Assembly: GCA_024227235.1 (NCBI GenBank)
Contig: JAAEKY010000215.1
Coordinates: 1 to 47,532, forward strand
From: Desulfobacteraceae bacterium
Lineage (GTDB): Bacteria > Desulfobacterota > Desulfobacteria > Desulfobacterales > Desulfobacteraceae
Direction of reading: 5' to 3'
Length of the DNA: 47,532 bases
Shown here: positions 33,442 through 42,344 of the stretch, piece by piece
How the letters are laid out: every line of letters starts with the position of its first letter
How positions within the stretch are numbered: the first letter of the stretch is position 1
Notes under the pieces: generated by a model
Told to the model about the DNA's origin: nothing
Database searches by the model: none
Seen by the model: only the letters and a program-made list of their open reading frames with translations
Position numbers and translations under genes: made by a program

Positions 33442-35989
33442 CACGTCTGCCAAGACAGAAAATCAAAACAATTCATCATCCCATAAACTGGGGATGTTCC
33501 CTGGTGTTTTTACCCCCAGCATTCTGACAATCCTGGGTATAATCTTATTCCTTAGAATGGGATATACCGTAGGAAATGCGGGGTTATGCAAAGCACTTCT
33601 TTTAGTGACCATTGCCAGCCTTGTTTCGATACTCACTACTGCATCTTTGTCTGCAATTGCGACAAATATTCATGTAAAAGGGGGCGGGGCCTACTATCTT
33701 ATTTCAAGGACTTTAGGGGTTCAATTTGGTGGGGCAATTGGCCTGGTATTATTTTTAGCGCAGTCTGTGTCCATAGCATTTTATTGTATTGGCTTTGGTG
33801 AATCATTAGCAAATCTTATACCGCCTCAGTCCTATCTTTCACCACAAATTATAGCCATGATATCTGTTATATTTTTGTTTTTCCTTGCGTGGCTCGGTGC
33901 TGACTGGGCAACTAAATTTCAATATATAGTTATGGGATTATTGATATTGGCCTTGTGTTCCTTTTTTCTTGGCGGAATAATGAAATTTGATAGTGAACTT
34001 GTTGTACAAAATTATACGGCTCCGGATAGAGGGTTACCATTCTGGGTTCTTTTTGCCATATTTTTCCCTGCTGTAACCGGGTTTACGCAAGGGGTCAATA
34101 TGTCTGGAGACTTAAAAGATCCTGGTAAAGCCATCCCTTTTGGCACTTTTCTGGCTGTTGGATTATCAACACTGATATATTACCTTGCAGCAATTATTTT
34201 TGCAGGCGCCATGGCGAATACGCAATTATTGGCAGATTATGGCGCAATGAAAAAAGTATCTATTATTCCAGGCCTCATCGATGCCGGTGTCATTGCCGCA
34301 ACTTTATCATCAGCCATGGCGTCTTTTTTAGGGTCTCCTCGAATTTTACAATCCATTGCAAAAGATAGAATATTTAATATTCTGAATCCATTTTCTAAAG
34401 GTGTTGGTATTACGGATAACCCGAGGCGAGGGGTCCTGCTTTCCGGTGCTATTGCAATTATTACCATCAGCCTCGGGCAGCTTAATCTCATCGCTCAAGT
34501 GGTTTCCATGTTTTTTTTGATTTCATATGGGTTGATAAATTATGCCACTTATTTTGAATCAAGAACTGCGAGCCCTTCTTTTCGGCCAAGATTCCGCTGG
34601 TTCAGCCCATGGTTGAGTTTAGCAGGGTTTTTCATCTGCGCAGGAGCCATTTTAGCCATTGATATTCGAAGTGGGATTATGGCGTTATGTATATTGGTTG
34701 CCATCTATCAATACTTAAAACATACCTCAGGCCCTGCCAGATGGGCAGACAGTCGACGATCGAATTATCTTAAACAAGCCAAAGAAAATCTAAATGCGGC
34801 TGCAGTAGAACCAGAGCATGATCGCGACTGGAGACCTGTTATCCTTGCACTTACCAATGATTCCAAACGATTAAAATCACTTCTTGAATTTTCAAAGTGG
34901 CTGGAAGGAAAAGCAGGCATTACTGTAGCTGTCCGTCTCATAAAAGGCCAAGGCCTTAAAATAAAATCTCAACGAGAGAAAGTTTTTAAAGAACTTTCAA
35001 CTCATATTAATGATTTAAATTCTCAAGCATATCCATTGGTGATATCAGTTCCGGATATCCCAAAATCACTGCCAGTAATTACACAATCCTTTGGTCTGGG
35101 ACCGCTAAAGGCCAATACTATTTTAATTAACTGGATGGATGAAATGAACCGGGGGCTTGCAGCGGCTGGACCTGCAAATTATGCAAATAATTTACGAATT
35201 GTTTTTCGTGAAGGTTTGAATCTTGTCATTTTACATGCAGATGAGAATAGATGGCAAAAGGTTTTAAACCGATCCCCAAAAGAACAACAGATTGATGTCT
35301 GGTGGGAAAATAATGCGACCAGTAAATTAATGTTGCTATTGGCCTATTTGATGACCCGCAGAAATGTTTGGTCAAAAGCCAGAATACGTATACTTGCTTT
35401 TGAATCAGATGAAAAAAAAGAGAATACAAATGATGACTTGCAGCGATTGATGGAAGACGTTCGTATTGATGCTGAACCTGTTATTGTTCCGGATCATACG
35501 GTTGAGACAATTATAAAGATGTCATCCACTGCATCTTTTGTTTTTTTACCGTGTCGGATTCGCGATAGCCAAGTATTAGATGCGCAGGGTGGTCAACTGC
35601 CTAAGATTCTACCCTACTTGCCCATGACAGCGCTTGTGATGGCAGCCCAGGATATTGATCTTGAAGCAGAGCCTGATACAGGTATTCCCGGAGAATTGGC
35701 TGAAGCTGAAGATGAATTTTTAAAGGCAAAAAGAAAATATGAAGCCGCCCAAAAACAGGCGCTAAAATTGCAGGAAAAAACAGAAATTTTAGCTGCAAAA
35801 CTTGAAGAATACCCAAAAGAAAGCGAAAGTTTTCCAAAAGCGCTAAAAGAGGCAGATCAAGCAATCGAAGCTGAAGAAGGCGCTTCCAGAAAGGCCACTA
35901 AGGCAAAGGTCAAGGCTAAAGAAGCAGCTAAAACCTTTGAGCAAGTCTCAAAAGGTATAAGCCCTGAAGATGATAAAAAAGATCTTTAA
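33407..35989 (+). CDS. SLC12-like cation-chloride cotransporter / APC permease
   Basis: An integral membrane transporter of about 860 residues. Roughly 12 helices span about 30-460, beginning MFPGVFTPSILTILGII and RMGYTVGNAG, which resembles the start of Na-K-Cl cotransporters (SLC12) within the APC superfamily. The C-terminal cytoplasmic half (480-780) is the soluble SLC12-type domain (VILALTNDSKRLKSLLEF). It ends in a charged coiled coil of about 90 residues (AEDEFLKAKRKYEAAQ onward) that is not typical of the family. The start is uncertain: ATG 33407 has no ribosome site, and a TTG at 33434 lies 13 bases after GGAAGGGA. All options overlap cysS. The transported ions cannot be told from sequence. 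Confidence 0.85.
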   Translation: MGRKGQPGDLNNTSAKTENQNNSSSHKLGMFPGVFTPSILTILGIILFLRMGYTVGNAGLCKALLLVTIASLVSILTTASLSAIATNIHVKGGGAYYLISRTLGVQFGGAIGLVLFLAQSVSIAFYCIGFGESLANLIPPQSYLSPQIIAMISVIFLFFLAWLGADWATKFQYIVMGLLILALCSFFLGGIMKFDSELVVQNYTAPDRGLPFWVLFAIFFPAVTGFTQGVNMSGDLKDPGKAIPFGTFLAVGLSTLIYYLAAIIFAGAMANTQLLADYGAMKKVSIIPGLIDAGVIAATLSSAMASFLGSPRILQSIAKDRIFNILNPFSKGVGITDNPRRGVLLSGAIAIITISLGQLNLIAQVVSMFFLISYGLINYATYFESRTASPSFRPRFRWFSPWLSLAGFFICAGAILAIDIRSGIMALCILVAIYQYLKHTSGPARWADSRRSNYLKQAKENLNAAAVEPEHDRDWRPVILALTNDSKRLKSLLEFSKWLEGKAGITVAVRLIKGQGLKIKSQREKVFKELSTHINDLNSQAYPLVISVPDIPKSLPVITQSFGLGPLKANTILINWMDEMNRGLAAAGPANYANNLRIVFREGLNLVILHADENRWQKVLNRSPKEQQIDVWWENNATSKLMLLLAYLMTRRNVWSKARIRILAFESDEKKENTNDDLQRLMEDVRIDAEPVIVPDHTVETIIKMSSTASFVFLPCRIRDSQVLDAQGGQLPKILPYLPMTALVMAAQDIDLEAEPDTGIPGELAEAEDEFLKAKRKYEAAQKQALKLQEKTEILAAKLEEYPKESESFPKALKEADQAIEAEEGASRKATKAKVKAKEAAKTFEQVSKGISPEDDKKDL

Positions 35990-36102
35990 ATTTAGATTTT
36001 ATCTGGTATCACTGATACTCTGAACACCTTATGGCAGTTTTAATATTGGACACCTCGATCTGAATGAAACATCACTGAAGAATTCATGAGAATTATTTCA
36101 AC

Positions 36103-38364
36103 TTATTTGGATGTCAGCTTAAATGCGCTGTTCCATTTTTCAGACGGGGGTGAAGATTTGAGTTCCCGGCAACGCTGGAGCATGGTTAAAATAGCCTTGT
36201 CTTCAGGAAATAGTGATTTTGCTTTTTCAAACAATATAATTGCTGTAGCCCATTTTTGTTTCCGGTATGCATGTAATGCTTCTGCATAGTATTTCACCAT
36301 GGCTTTTGTAGCATCATCGATGTCATATGTAAATCCAATGAGTTCAAATATGTCTATAGGCTCTTTTTTACCCACCAGTAAAACTGAGTCCAGTTCCCGT
36401 CCAAAGATGGATCCATTTGCAGTTGCCTGCAGATATGTATCTTTACAGACCAGAGTATAGCAGCCATATACTTGGTTGACACCCTCAAGACGGGCGGCAG
36501 TGTTAACGACATCTCCCATCATGGTATAATCCATGCGATTTTGTGACCCCATATTACCGACAACCGCAACCCCTGTACTCAAACCTATTCTATTGTACAG
36601 CATAGGCTTTCCCTCTTTTCTCCATTTGATCCTGAGTTCAGATAATCGCTGCTGCATTTTCAAGCTGACTGTACATGCAATCTCTTCCTGGTTTATTAAG
36701 TCACCCGGAGCACCAAAGAAGGCAACGATGGCATCGCCTTCAAATTTATCAACAGTACCGTTATATTCCAGAATAATATCAGTCATTTCTGTTAAAAATT
36801 CATTAAGTAAGGTTACGAGTTCATCCGGTTGTAATTTTTCGCTGATACTGGTAAAAGATTGGATATCGGAAAAAAAGGCTGTTATCTTCCGCTTTTCACC
36901 TCCCAGTATCAGTTTTTCCGGATTATCTATCAATTGTTTTACAACCGTTGGCGCTAAATAGGTTGAAAAGGCATTTTTAATAAACCGCTTCTGTCTGGAT
37001 TCAATCAGGAATGTATAGGCAGTCATAATGGAATATGTGATTAGAATCGCTGCCAGAGGATAAACCATATTTAAAATCCATCCATGGGCAGTAAAAATAT
37101 ATTGGCAAAATAAAATATAGCCGACAAAGGGAAGTATCGCCACACATGCACTGGCAAAAGCTCCGGTTTTTGGCAAGATTGTACCCATGCCAAGGCCAAA
37201 TATTAAAATGATTAAAACCGTTAAAAGATTAAGCCACTCCGGCTTGTATAGATAGTCCTGGTTTAAAACCATATCAATAATGGTTGCATGAAGTTCCAGC
37301 CCGGGATAAACCGGCTCAAATGGCGTACTGACTTCATCAAAGATTCCGGTGGCTGTTGCGCCAAGAATAATAATTTTGTCTTTCACCTCATCCGTATCGA
37401 TATTATCATTTAATATATCTGCAGCACTCAGATGGGGAAATGATTTTTCACCTCCCCTGTAATTGATGTACAGCCTTCCCTTTTCGTCCGTAGGGAAATT
37501 AATTTGTTCTCCAAGACGAAAAGATTTAACTCCGTTATCGTCAATAATTCCTTGGGGTTCTTCTCCTAAATATGCGCTCAGTATTTTAATGGATAAAGGC
37601 GCATACAGATCTTCACGAAACTGGACCAGGGTGGGTAAGGTCCTGATAATACCATCCGGGTCTGGGATATTGTTAAAAAAACCTGAATACGGTGAGCTCA
37701 AGGATATCTTGGGAATATTGGTAATAGTGGCAAAGGCTTTTACAAATTGGAATTCCATTGCTTTGACACTGTTGTATTTTATGATCTTATAAGCTGCGGG
37801 AAGGGCAAACTTCTGGAGAGAATCCAATTGTTCTTCCGTGAGATGCTTGACCTCTTCAGCTTCCATCTGGAGGAAAAACCCCAATACAATTTTAGACTTT
37901 GACCGTTGGATGGCCTGGGCCAGAAGATTATCATTATCAGTTTTTAATTTCAGCTCATCCAGATAGTCGAGAAGATCATTCTCGTTAATATTTTTTTTTG
38001 TCAGGATCTTTTCAATCTGGTGGATATATTTTGAAAGGCTTTTTTCATCTGCCTCTGAAAAAACAAAATCAATACCAATTACATCCGCCCCGGCGTCTGA
38101 TAATTTAGTTATAACTTTTGCCAGTTTAGACCGCGGCCACATCCATTTGCCTTCCTGTGCCAGACTTTTCTCATCAATCACTGCCAGTGCTATCTTATTG
38201 CCTGGAAGAATATTTTTTCGGGCCTGGAATCGTAAATCAATGGTTTTTAATTCCATCTGTTCAAAAAAAGAAAAATTCTGGAACATGAACAGGATACATA
38301 TAATAACAATAATTAGTGAAAGACCAAAAGGCTGGATAAAAACTTCTTTTATTTTTAAAGCCAT
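36103..38364 (-). CDS. CHASE2-domain adenylate/guanylate cyclase
   Basis: A 753-residue membrane protein. After an N-terminal helix (about 12-30) comes a periplasmic CHASE2 domain (about 35-335, with LAVIDEKSLAQEGKWMWPRS and INYRGGEKSFP), then three membrane helices (about 345-420). The class III cyclase catalytic domain (about 465-640) follows. Catalytic positions are visible: TAFFSDIQSFTSI and DKFEGDAIVAFFG for the two metal-binding Asp regions, and DYTMMGDVVNTAARLE for the nucleotide site. A short helical repeat tail follows (KYYAEALHAYRKQKWATAI). It should make cAMP or cGMP in response to a periplasmic signal. It is divergent from a FecR-domain gene 242 bases away. Confidence 0.95.
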   Translation of the reverse strand: MALKIKEVFIQPFGLSLIIVIICILFMFQNFSFFEQMELKTIDLRFQARKNILPGNKIALAVIDEKSLAQEGKWMWPRSKLAKVITKLSDAGADVIGIDFVFSEADEKSLSKYIHQIEKILTKKNINENDLLDYLDELKLKTDNDNLLAQAIQRSKSKIVLGFFLQMEAEEVKHLTEEQLDSLQKFALPAAYKIIKYNSVKAMEFQFVKAFATITNIPKISLSSPYSGFFNNIPDPDGIIRTLPTLVQFREDLYAPLSIKILSAYLGEEPQGIIDDNGVKSFRLGEQINFPTDEKGRLYINYRGGEKSFPHLSAADILNDNIDTDEVKDKIIILGATATGIFDEVSTPFEPVYPGLELHATIIDMVLNQDYLYKPEWLNLLTVLIILIFGLGMGTILPKTGAFASACVAILPFVGYILFCQYIFTAHGWILNMVYPLAAILITYSIMTAYTFLIESRQKRFIKNAFSTYLAPTVVKQLIDNPEKLILGGEKRKITAFFSDIQSFTSISEKLQPDELVTLLNEFLTEMTDIILEYNGTVDKFEGDAIVAFFGAPGDLINQEEIACTVSLKMQQRLSELRIKWRKEGKPMLYNRIGLSTGVAVVGNMGSQNRMDYTMMGDVVNTAARLEGVNQVYGCYTLVCKDTYLQATANGSIFGRELDSVLLVGKKEPIDIFELIGFTYDIDDATKAMVKYYAEALHAYRKQKWATAIILFEKAKSLFPEDKAILTMLQRCRELKSSPPSEKWNSAFKLTSK

Positions 38365-38495
38365 GAAACCATTCTCCGGAAATTAAACAATTAAATAACT
38401 CGGATAAATGACAATAATTATATGCCCAAGGATTTATTCTTACCTTCCGTATAGTGAAGAACTTTAGTGAAGTCAATAAATAGCTTTGCTTCTCC

Positions 38496-38525
38496 TTGAC
38501 AATATGCTGTAGTATAGGGTTTACT
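38496..38525 (+). promoter_or_regulatory. Possible sigma-70 promoter for the FecR gene
   Basis: TTGACA at 38496-38501 is a perfect -35 element. With an 18-base spacer the -10 would be TTTACT (38520-38525, 4 of 6). The start would be about 75 bases before the ATG at 38607. Confidence 0.4.
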
Positions 38526-38606
38526 ATTGGGAAAAATTAGTCATTTTTTTTATAACATGAGAGTATATTCATCGTTTATAACGGCTCTATAAATTAAGGT
38601 GATTTT

Positions 38607-39614
38607 ATGGAAAAATTATTAAGAAAAAAAATTGTTGTTTATTGTCTGATTTTACTGGGAGTATTTTTGGCTTTCAATATTCCTGTTCTTTACTGTGAGG
38701 ATTCAGAGAAAAAATTACTTAAAAATTTCCAGTCTTATAAGCCTGACATTCCTCTCATCCCTGGTGATGTGAAATTCGGTGATGAATTTGTTAAGGGAAA
38801 GGGGAATAAAATTGGAGAAATAAATCAGGTTAAGGGAAAGGCTTATGTGATTCATTTCGGGCAGAAAATAGCCTATCCATTAAAGGAAAAGACCCCTTTA
38901 TTTGTCAGTGACACTTTGATCACACTACCCAAGTCACGCCTGAAGGCTGTAATGCATGACAAAAGTGTTTTGGCCCTGGCACCACAGGCTAAACTAATTA
39001 TTACCAAGTCAGAATTTTCCTGGTTCAGGAATAGACGGTCCACCGTAATGAACCTGGTTTGGGGCAGTGCTAGATTTATTGTTAAAAAATTATCAGGAAA
39101 ACCTGATTTCACAATCAAAACAAAGACGGCGGTATGTGGTACCAGGGCAACAGACTTTATTGTTTCAGTCGCACCGGCAGCCGAGGATAAAAAAGTATCA
39201 GCCCTTGATCATTTCCTGACCTATCTTAGTTTTGTACAGGAAGCCCACGCGTTATCCCCCGGGCAAACCATAACAACCGCACTTACAGGCTCGGGGTCTA
39301 CTGTGGGACTGACAGGGACTGTTGGCGAAACAAGCGTAGTGGGCCCGGCATCCATCGCAGGGGCCATTGGTGGAGCTCCCGCGACAGGTGCAAGCTTTGT
39401 CGGCAGTGAGACTGCTGATGCTGTGCTTGGTTCTGTCGGTCCTGGCCTTGCCTCAATATCATCAGCATCAATGAGTAGCGATAGCACTTCTTCAGACCCT
39501 GGCCTTGGCGCCGTCGGTGGAGGACCCGGCGGCGGAAACGGAGGAAGCGGTGGCGGTGGAGGAAGCGGTGGCGGTGGAGGAAGCGGTGGCGGTGGAGACG
39601 GCGGCGCACAATGA
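38607..39614 (+). CDS. Exported FecR-domain protein with glycine-rich tail
   Basis: A 335-residue protein with a Sec signal peptide (RKKIVVYCLILLGVFLAFNI at residues 6-25). Residues about 70-200 form a FecR domain (KGKAYVIHFGQKIAYPLKE, GSARFIVKKLSGKPDFTIKT and the TAVCGTRATDFIV motif). It is not the iron-regulator FecR itself, since there is no sigma-factor gene or TonB receptor near. The last 100 residues are low-complexity Ala/Ser/Thr/Gly and end in repeated GGSGGG encoded by an 18-base tandem repeat. It is divergently transcribed from the CHASE2 cyclase, a pairing seen in related genomes, so it may feed a periplasmic signal to that cyclase; this is inference. Confidence 0.85.
   Translation: MEKLLRKKIVVYCLILLGVFLAFNIPVLYCEDSEKKLLKNFQSYKPDIPLIPGDVKFGDEFVKGKGNKIGEINQVKGKAYVIHFGQKIAYPLKEKTPLFVSDTLITLPKSRLKAVMHDKSVLALAPQAKLIITKSEFSWFRNRRSTVMNLVWGSARFIVKKLSGKPDFTIKTKTAVCGTRATDFIVSVAPAAEDKKVSALDHFLTYLSFVQEAHALSPGQTITTALTGSGSTVGLTGTVGETSVVGPASIAGAIGGAPATGASFVGSETADAVLGSVGPGLASISSASMSSDSTSSDPGLGAVGGGPGGGNGGSGGGGGSGGGGGSGGGGDGGAQ
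39540..39593 (+). repeat. 18-base minisatellite, three perfect copies
   Basis: GGAGGAAGCGGTGGCGGT repeats three times with no mismatch and encodes GGSGGG. The stretch is very G-rich against an AT-rich genome and could change copy number by slippage without breaking frame. Confidence 0.9.
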
Positions 39615-39961
39615 TACCCGGGGAAGAAAACGTTAAGAGTTAAGAATAAGTGGCCTAACAAGCAACTAAAAAAAAGAAACCAGGCAAATTGTGATTATGC
39701 TGTTCTTGGAGAGAAAGAAAAAGGGTCAAGCCTTTATTTGACTCTTGATAGATTATATGGCAATCAATTTTTATCAAGACCGGTGACTCTCCACCTGCAT
39801 AGAGGGGTGGCTCAGGTACCCCCCTTGAAGGGAGAGTTTCGGTTAGGAAATTCCCGTTGGAGCTATTTCAAATCAAGTTCCAGTTGTTGCTCATGTTTTT
39901 CTTTTCGACGTATTGTCAATTCTGTACATACTCAAATCTTGCAAATAAATTCTGATATAAT
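39615..39961. other. Intergenic region with a nested hairpin
   Basis: The gap lies between the ends of the FecR and glnS genes. At 39786-39837, ACTCTCC pairs with GGAGAGT and, inside, ACCTG pairs with CAGGT, which gives a structured 52-base stretch of higher GC content. It could act as a bidirectional transcript end or belong to an old mobile sequence. No gene is supported here. Confidence 0.45.
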
Positions 39962-41638
39962 TCAACGTTTTTTTAGAAACTTTGCCCAGGCATCTCTTAA
40001 CGTTACGGTTCTGTTAAACACAAAATGATCTTTGGAAGCCTGCCTTGAGTCTAAACAAAAATATCCCAGTCTTTCAAATTGGTAAACATATTCAGGTACA
40101 GCATTAACCAGGTGCTTTTCAAGTTTGCATGATTTAAGTTCTTCTAAGGAATCAGGATTTAGGTTCTCTATCAGGTCTTGTTTATCCTGTTCCGGATTTT
40201 CATCTTTAAACAATCGGTCATAGAGGTTTACTTTGGCATCAATGCAATCATTGGCATCGACCCAGTGGATCGTACCTTTAACTTTTCTGCCGTCCGGTGC
40301 ATTTCCTCCCTTTGTTTTAGGATCATAGGTGCAAATAAGCTCTATGACTTTGCCGGATTCATCCTTGATGACATCTTTACAGGTAATAAGATAGGCATAT
40401 CTTAGCCTGACTTCTCTTCCAATGCTCAGGCGGAAGAATTTTTTAGGGGCATCTTCCATAAAGTCATCCTGCTCTACATAGATTTGTTTGGAAAAGGAAA
40501 TCGTTCTTGTGCCCATCTCTTCTTTCTGAGGGTGATTTTTACCAATAAGTTCCTCTGATGTATCATCAGGGTAATTTTCAATGGTGACTTTTAAAGGCTT
40601 TAATACGCCCATGACTCTGGGTGATTTTTCATTTAAATCATCTCGTAAACAGCTTTCTAAAAGACCCATATCAATGCGACTGCCTTTTTTTGAAACGCCG
40701 ATAATTTCACAAAAATTTCTGATGGATTCAGGGGTATAACCTCTTCTTTTCATTCCTTCAAGTGTAGGAAGCCTGGGGTCATCCCACCCTTCTACATGAT
40801 TGTCTTCAACAAGGCGTTGCAGTTTTCTTTTGCTCAAGACCGTAAAGTTTATATTCATTCGTGCAAATTCTATTTGTTGAGGATGACAAGGGGTTTCAAG
40901 TTCATCTAATATCCAGTCATACAAGGGCCTGTGATCTTCAAATTCAAGGCTGCATAGAGAATGAGTGATGCCTTCTAAGGCATCTGAAATACAATGGGTG
41001 AAATCATACATAGGATAGATGCACCATTGATCACCTGTCCTGGGGTGAGAAGCTTTTTTAACTCTATAAATAATGGGATCGCGTAGATTGATATTGGGTG
41101 ATTCCATATCAATTTTAGCCCTGAGTGTATGTTCCCCTTCATCAAATTCACCGTTTTTCATACGGGTAAAAAGATCCAGGTTTTCTTCAACTGACCGTTT
41201 CCTGAAAGGGCTGTCATTTCCTGTTTGAGTTAACGTACCTCTATATTCTCTGATCTCATCTGCTGTAAGGCTGCAAACATAGGCTTTGCCTTTATTAATT
41301 AAGGCAATAGCAAAATGATACAATTTATCAAAATAGTCGGAAGCAAATAAAGGAGAGTTAAATTCAAACCCTAACCAGTTTACAGTTGATTTTATGGAAT
41401 CAATATAAATTTGTTTTTCTTTGGCTGGATTGGAATCATCAAACCTTAAATTGCACGTCCCATTAAACTTTTGAGCCATTTTAAAATTTAAGCAAATAGA
41501 TTTTGCATGACCAATATGAAGAAAGCCATTAGGCTCTGGAGGGAAACGGGTGACGACCTTACCATCATTTTTATTGTTTTTAACATCTTCTCTAATGATT
41601 GAATGAATAAAATGTCCTTTTTTAATATCGGCTTCCAC
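39962..41638 (-). CDS. glnS: Glutaminyl-tRNA synthetase
   Basis: A 558-residue class I synthetase that charges tRNA(Gln) directly. The HIGH motif is in FPPEPNGFLHIGHAKS near residues 32-47, and the KMSKS equivalent is VLSKRKLQRLVED near 268-280. The anticodon-binding beta-barrels fill the C-terminal 220 residues. GlnRS rather than GluRS is indicated by the PEPNGFLHIGHAKSI form and the C-terminal barrel pair. The gene is alone, 195 bases from the CoA-binding gene on the same strand. Confidence 0.96.
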   Translation of the reverse strand: MEADIKKGHFIHSIIREDVKNNKNDGKVVTRFPPEPNGFLHIGHAKSICLNFKMAQKFNGTCNLRFDDSNPAKEKQIYIDSIKSTVNWLGFEFNSPLFASDYFDKLYHFAIALINKGKAYVCSLTADEIREYRGTLTQTGNDSPFRKRSVEENLDLFTRMKNGEFDEGEHTLRAKIDMESPNINLRDPIIYRVKKASHPRTGDQWCIYPMYDFTHCISDALEGITHSLCSLEFEDHRPLYDWILDELETPCHPQQIEFARMNINFTVLSKRKLQRLVEDNHVEGWDDPRLPTLEGMKRRGYTPESIRNFCEIIGVSKKGSRIDMGLLESCLRDDLNEKSPRVMGVLKPLKVTIENYPDDTSEELIGKNHPQKEEMGTRTISFSKQIYVEQDDFMEDAPKKFFRLSIGREVRLRYAYLITCKDVIKDESGKVIELICTYDPKTKGGNAPDGRKVKGTIHWVDANDCIDAKVNLYDRLFKDENPEQDKQDLIENLNPDSLEELKSCKLEKHLVNAVPEYVYQFERLGYFCLDSRQASKDHFVFNRTVTLRDAWAKFLKKR

Positions 41639-41733
41639 TATTAATGTATCCTTTAAATAAGTGTTAAATATGAATGGCTATTCGTATCATAAATAGGATT
41701 TATGAGGCAAACACTAATTGTGTACAGTGGAAA

Positions 41734-41800
41734 TTTGCCATAAAAAACTTTACATAACCCGTTACAGAATGATTCGCTTTTGTACACTGGACGGAAAATG
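41734..41800. repeat. Dispersed repeat, copy 3
   Basis: TTTGCCATAA at 41734 with ATAACCCGTT and the later GTACACTGGACGGA align base by base with 31095-31162. It is the most diverged of the three copies. It lies in the glnS upstream gap. Confidence 0.55.
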
Positions 41801-41833
41801 AGTCGAGGCTAGTGAATTTCTCCCGGATTTTTT

Positions 41834-42196
41834 TTAATACTGTTTGGTTTTTAATAGAACAAGTGTACAGGCCTCAACCACATCAATACCCGCCTGTTTA
41901 AATTGATCATAGACGGCCTTGTTCTCAGTATCTGGATTGAAAATAACTCTTTTAGGGGCTAATTTAATAATACTTTGAATGATGGGTTTTTGGCGTTCAG
42001 GATTGACATACAGGGTAACCGTATCAATTTTTTGTGAAATATCTTCAAGTGCCTGATACACTTTTTTGCCTTCTATCTTTTGGTGTTTGGGTGCGACAGG
42101 AATAGGATTATGATGGTACTTAGTTAATAACCGGATGGCTTTGTTTGAATATCTGTCCTGCTTGGGGCTTGCACCAATAACGGCAACATTTTCCAT
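41834..42196 (-). CDS. CoA-binding domain protein (YccU-like)
   Basis: A 120-residue single Rossmann-type CoA-binding domain, starting ENVAVIGASPKQDRYSN and keeping NPERQKPIIQ and EACTLVLLK at the C-terminus. Members bind CoA, but no reaction is known for this stand-alone form. The ribosome site AAAGGAAG precedes the ATG. A run of eight C (on the coding strand, at 42215-42222) sits between that site and the likely promoter. It is divergent from uvrB. Confidence 0.88.
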   Translation of the reverse strand: MENVAVIGASPKQDRYSNKAIRLLTKYHHNPIPVAPKHQKIEGKKVYQALEDISQKIDTVTLYVNPERQKPIIQSIIKLAPKRVIFNPDTENKAVYDQFKQAGIDVVEACTLVLLKTKQY

Positions 42197-42344
42197 GGAA
42201 GGCTTCCTTTTAAAGGGGGGGGTATTTCAATGGAAATCATCATTACATATTGTGTCGGGAGATTCAACTTGATATCATCAAGCTTCGGGCTTAAATTGGA
42301 AAAATATTGATTGAAAATAATTATAAAGGTGACATTAATATATC

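Noticed and set aside
39221-39661. A proline-rich minus-strand frame opposite the FecR tail
   Set aside because: It is the reverse translation of the GGSGGG minisatellite; the plus-strand gene has a signal peptide and domain.
39738-40028. A 96-codon plus-strand frame between FecR and glnS genes
   Set aside because: It runs into glnS on the opposite strand, has no ribosome site and no recognisable motif.
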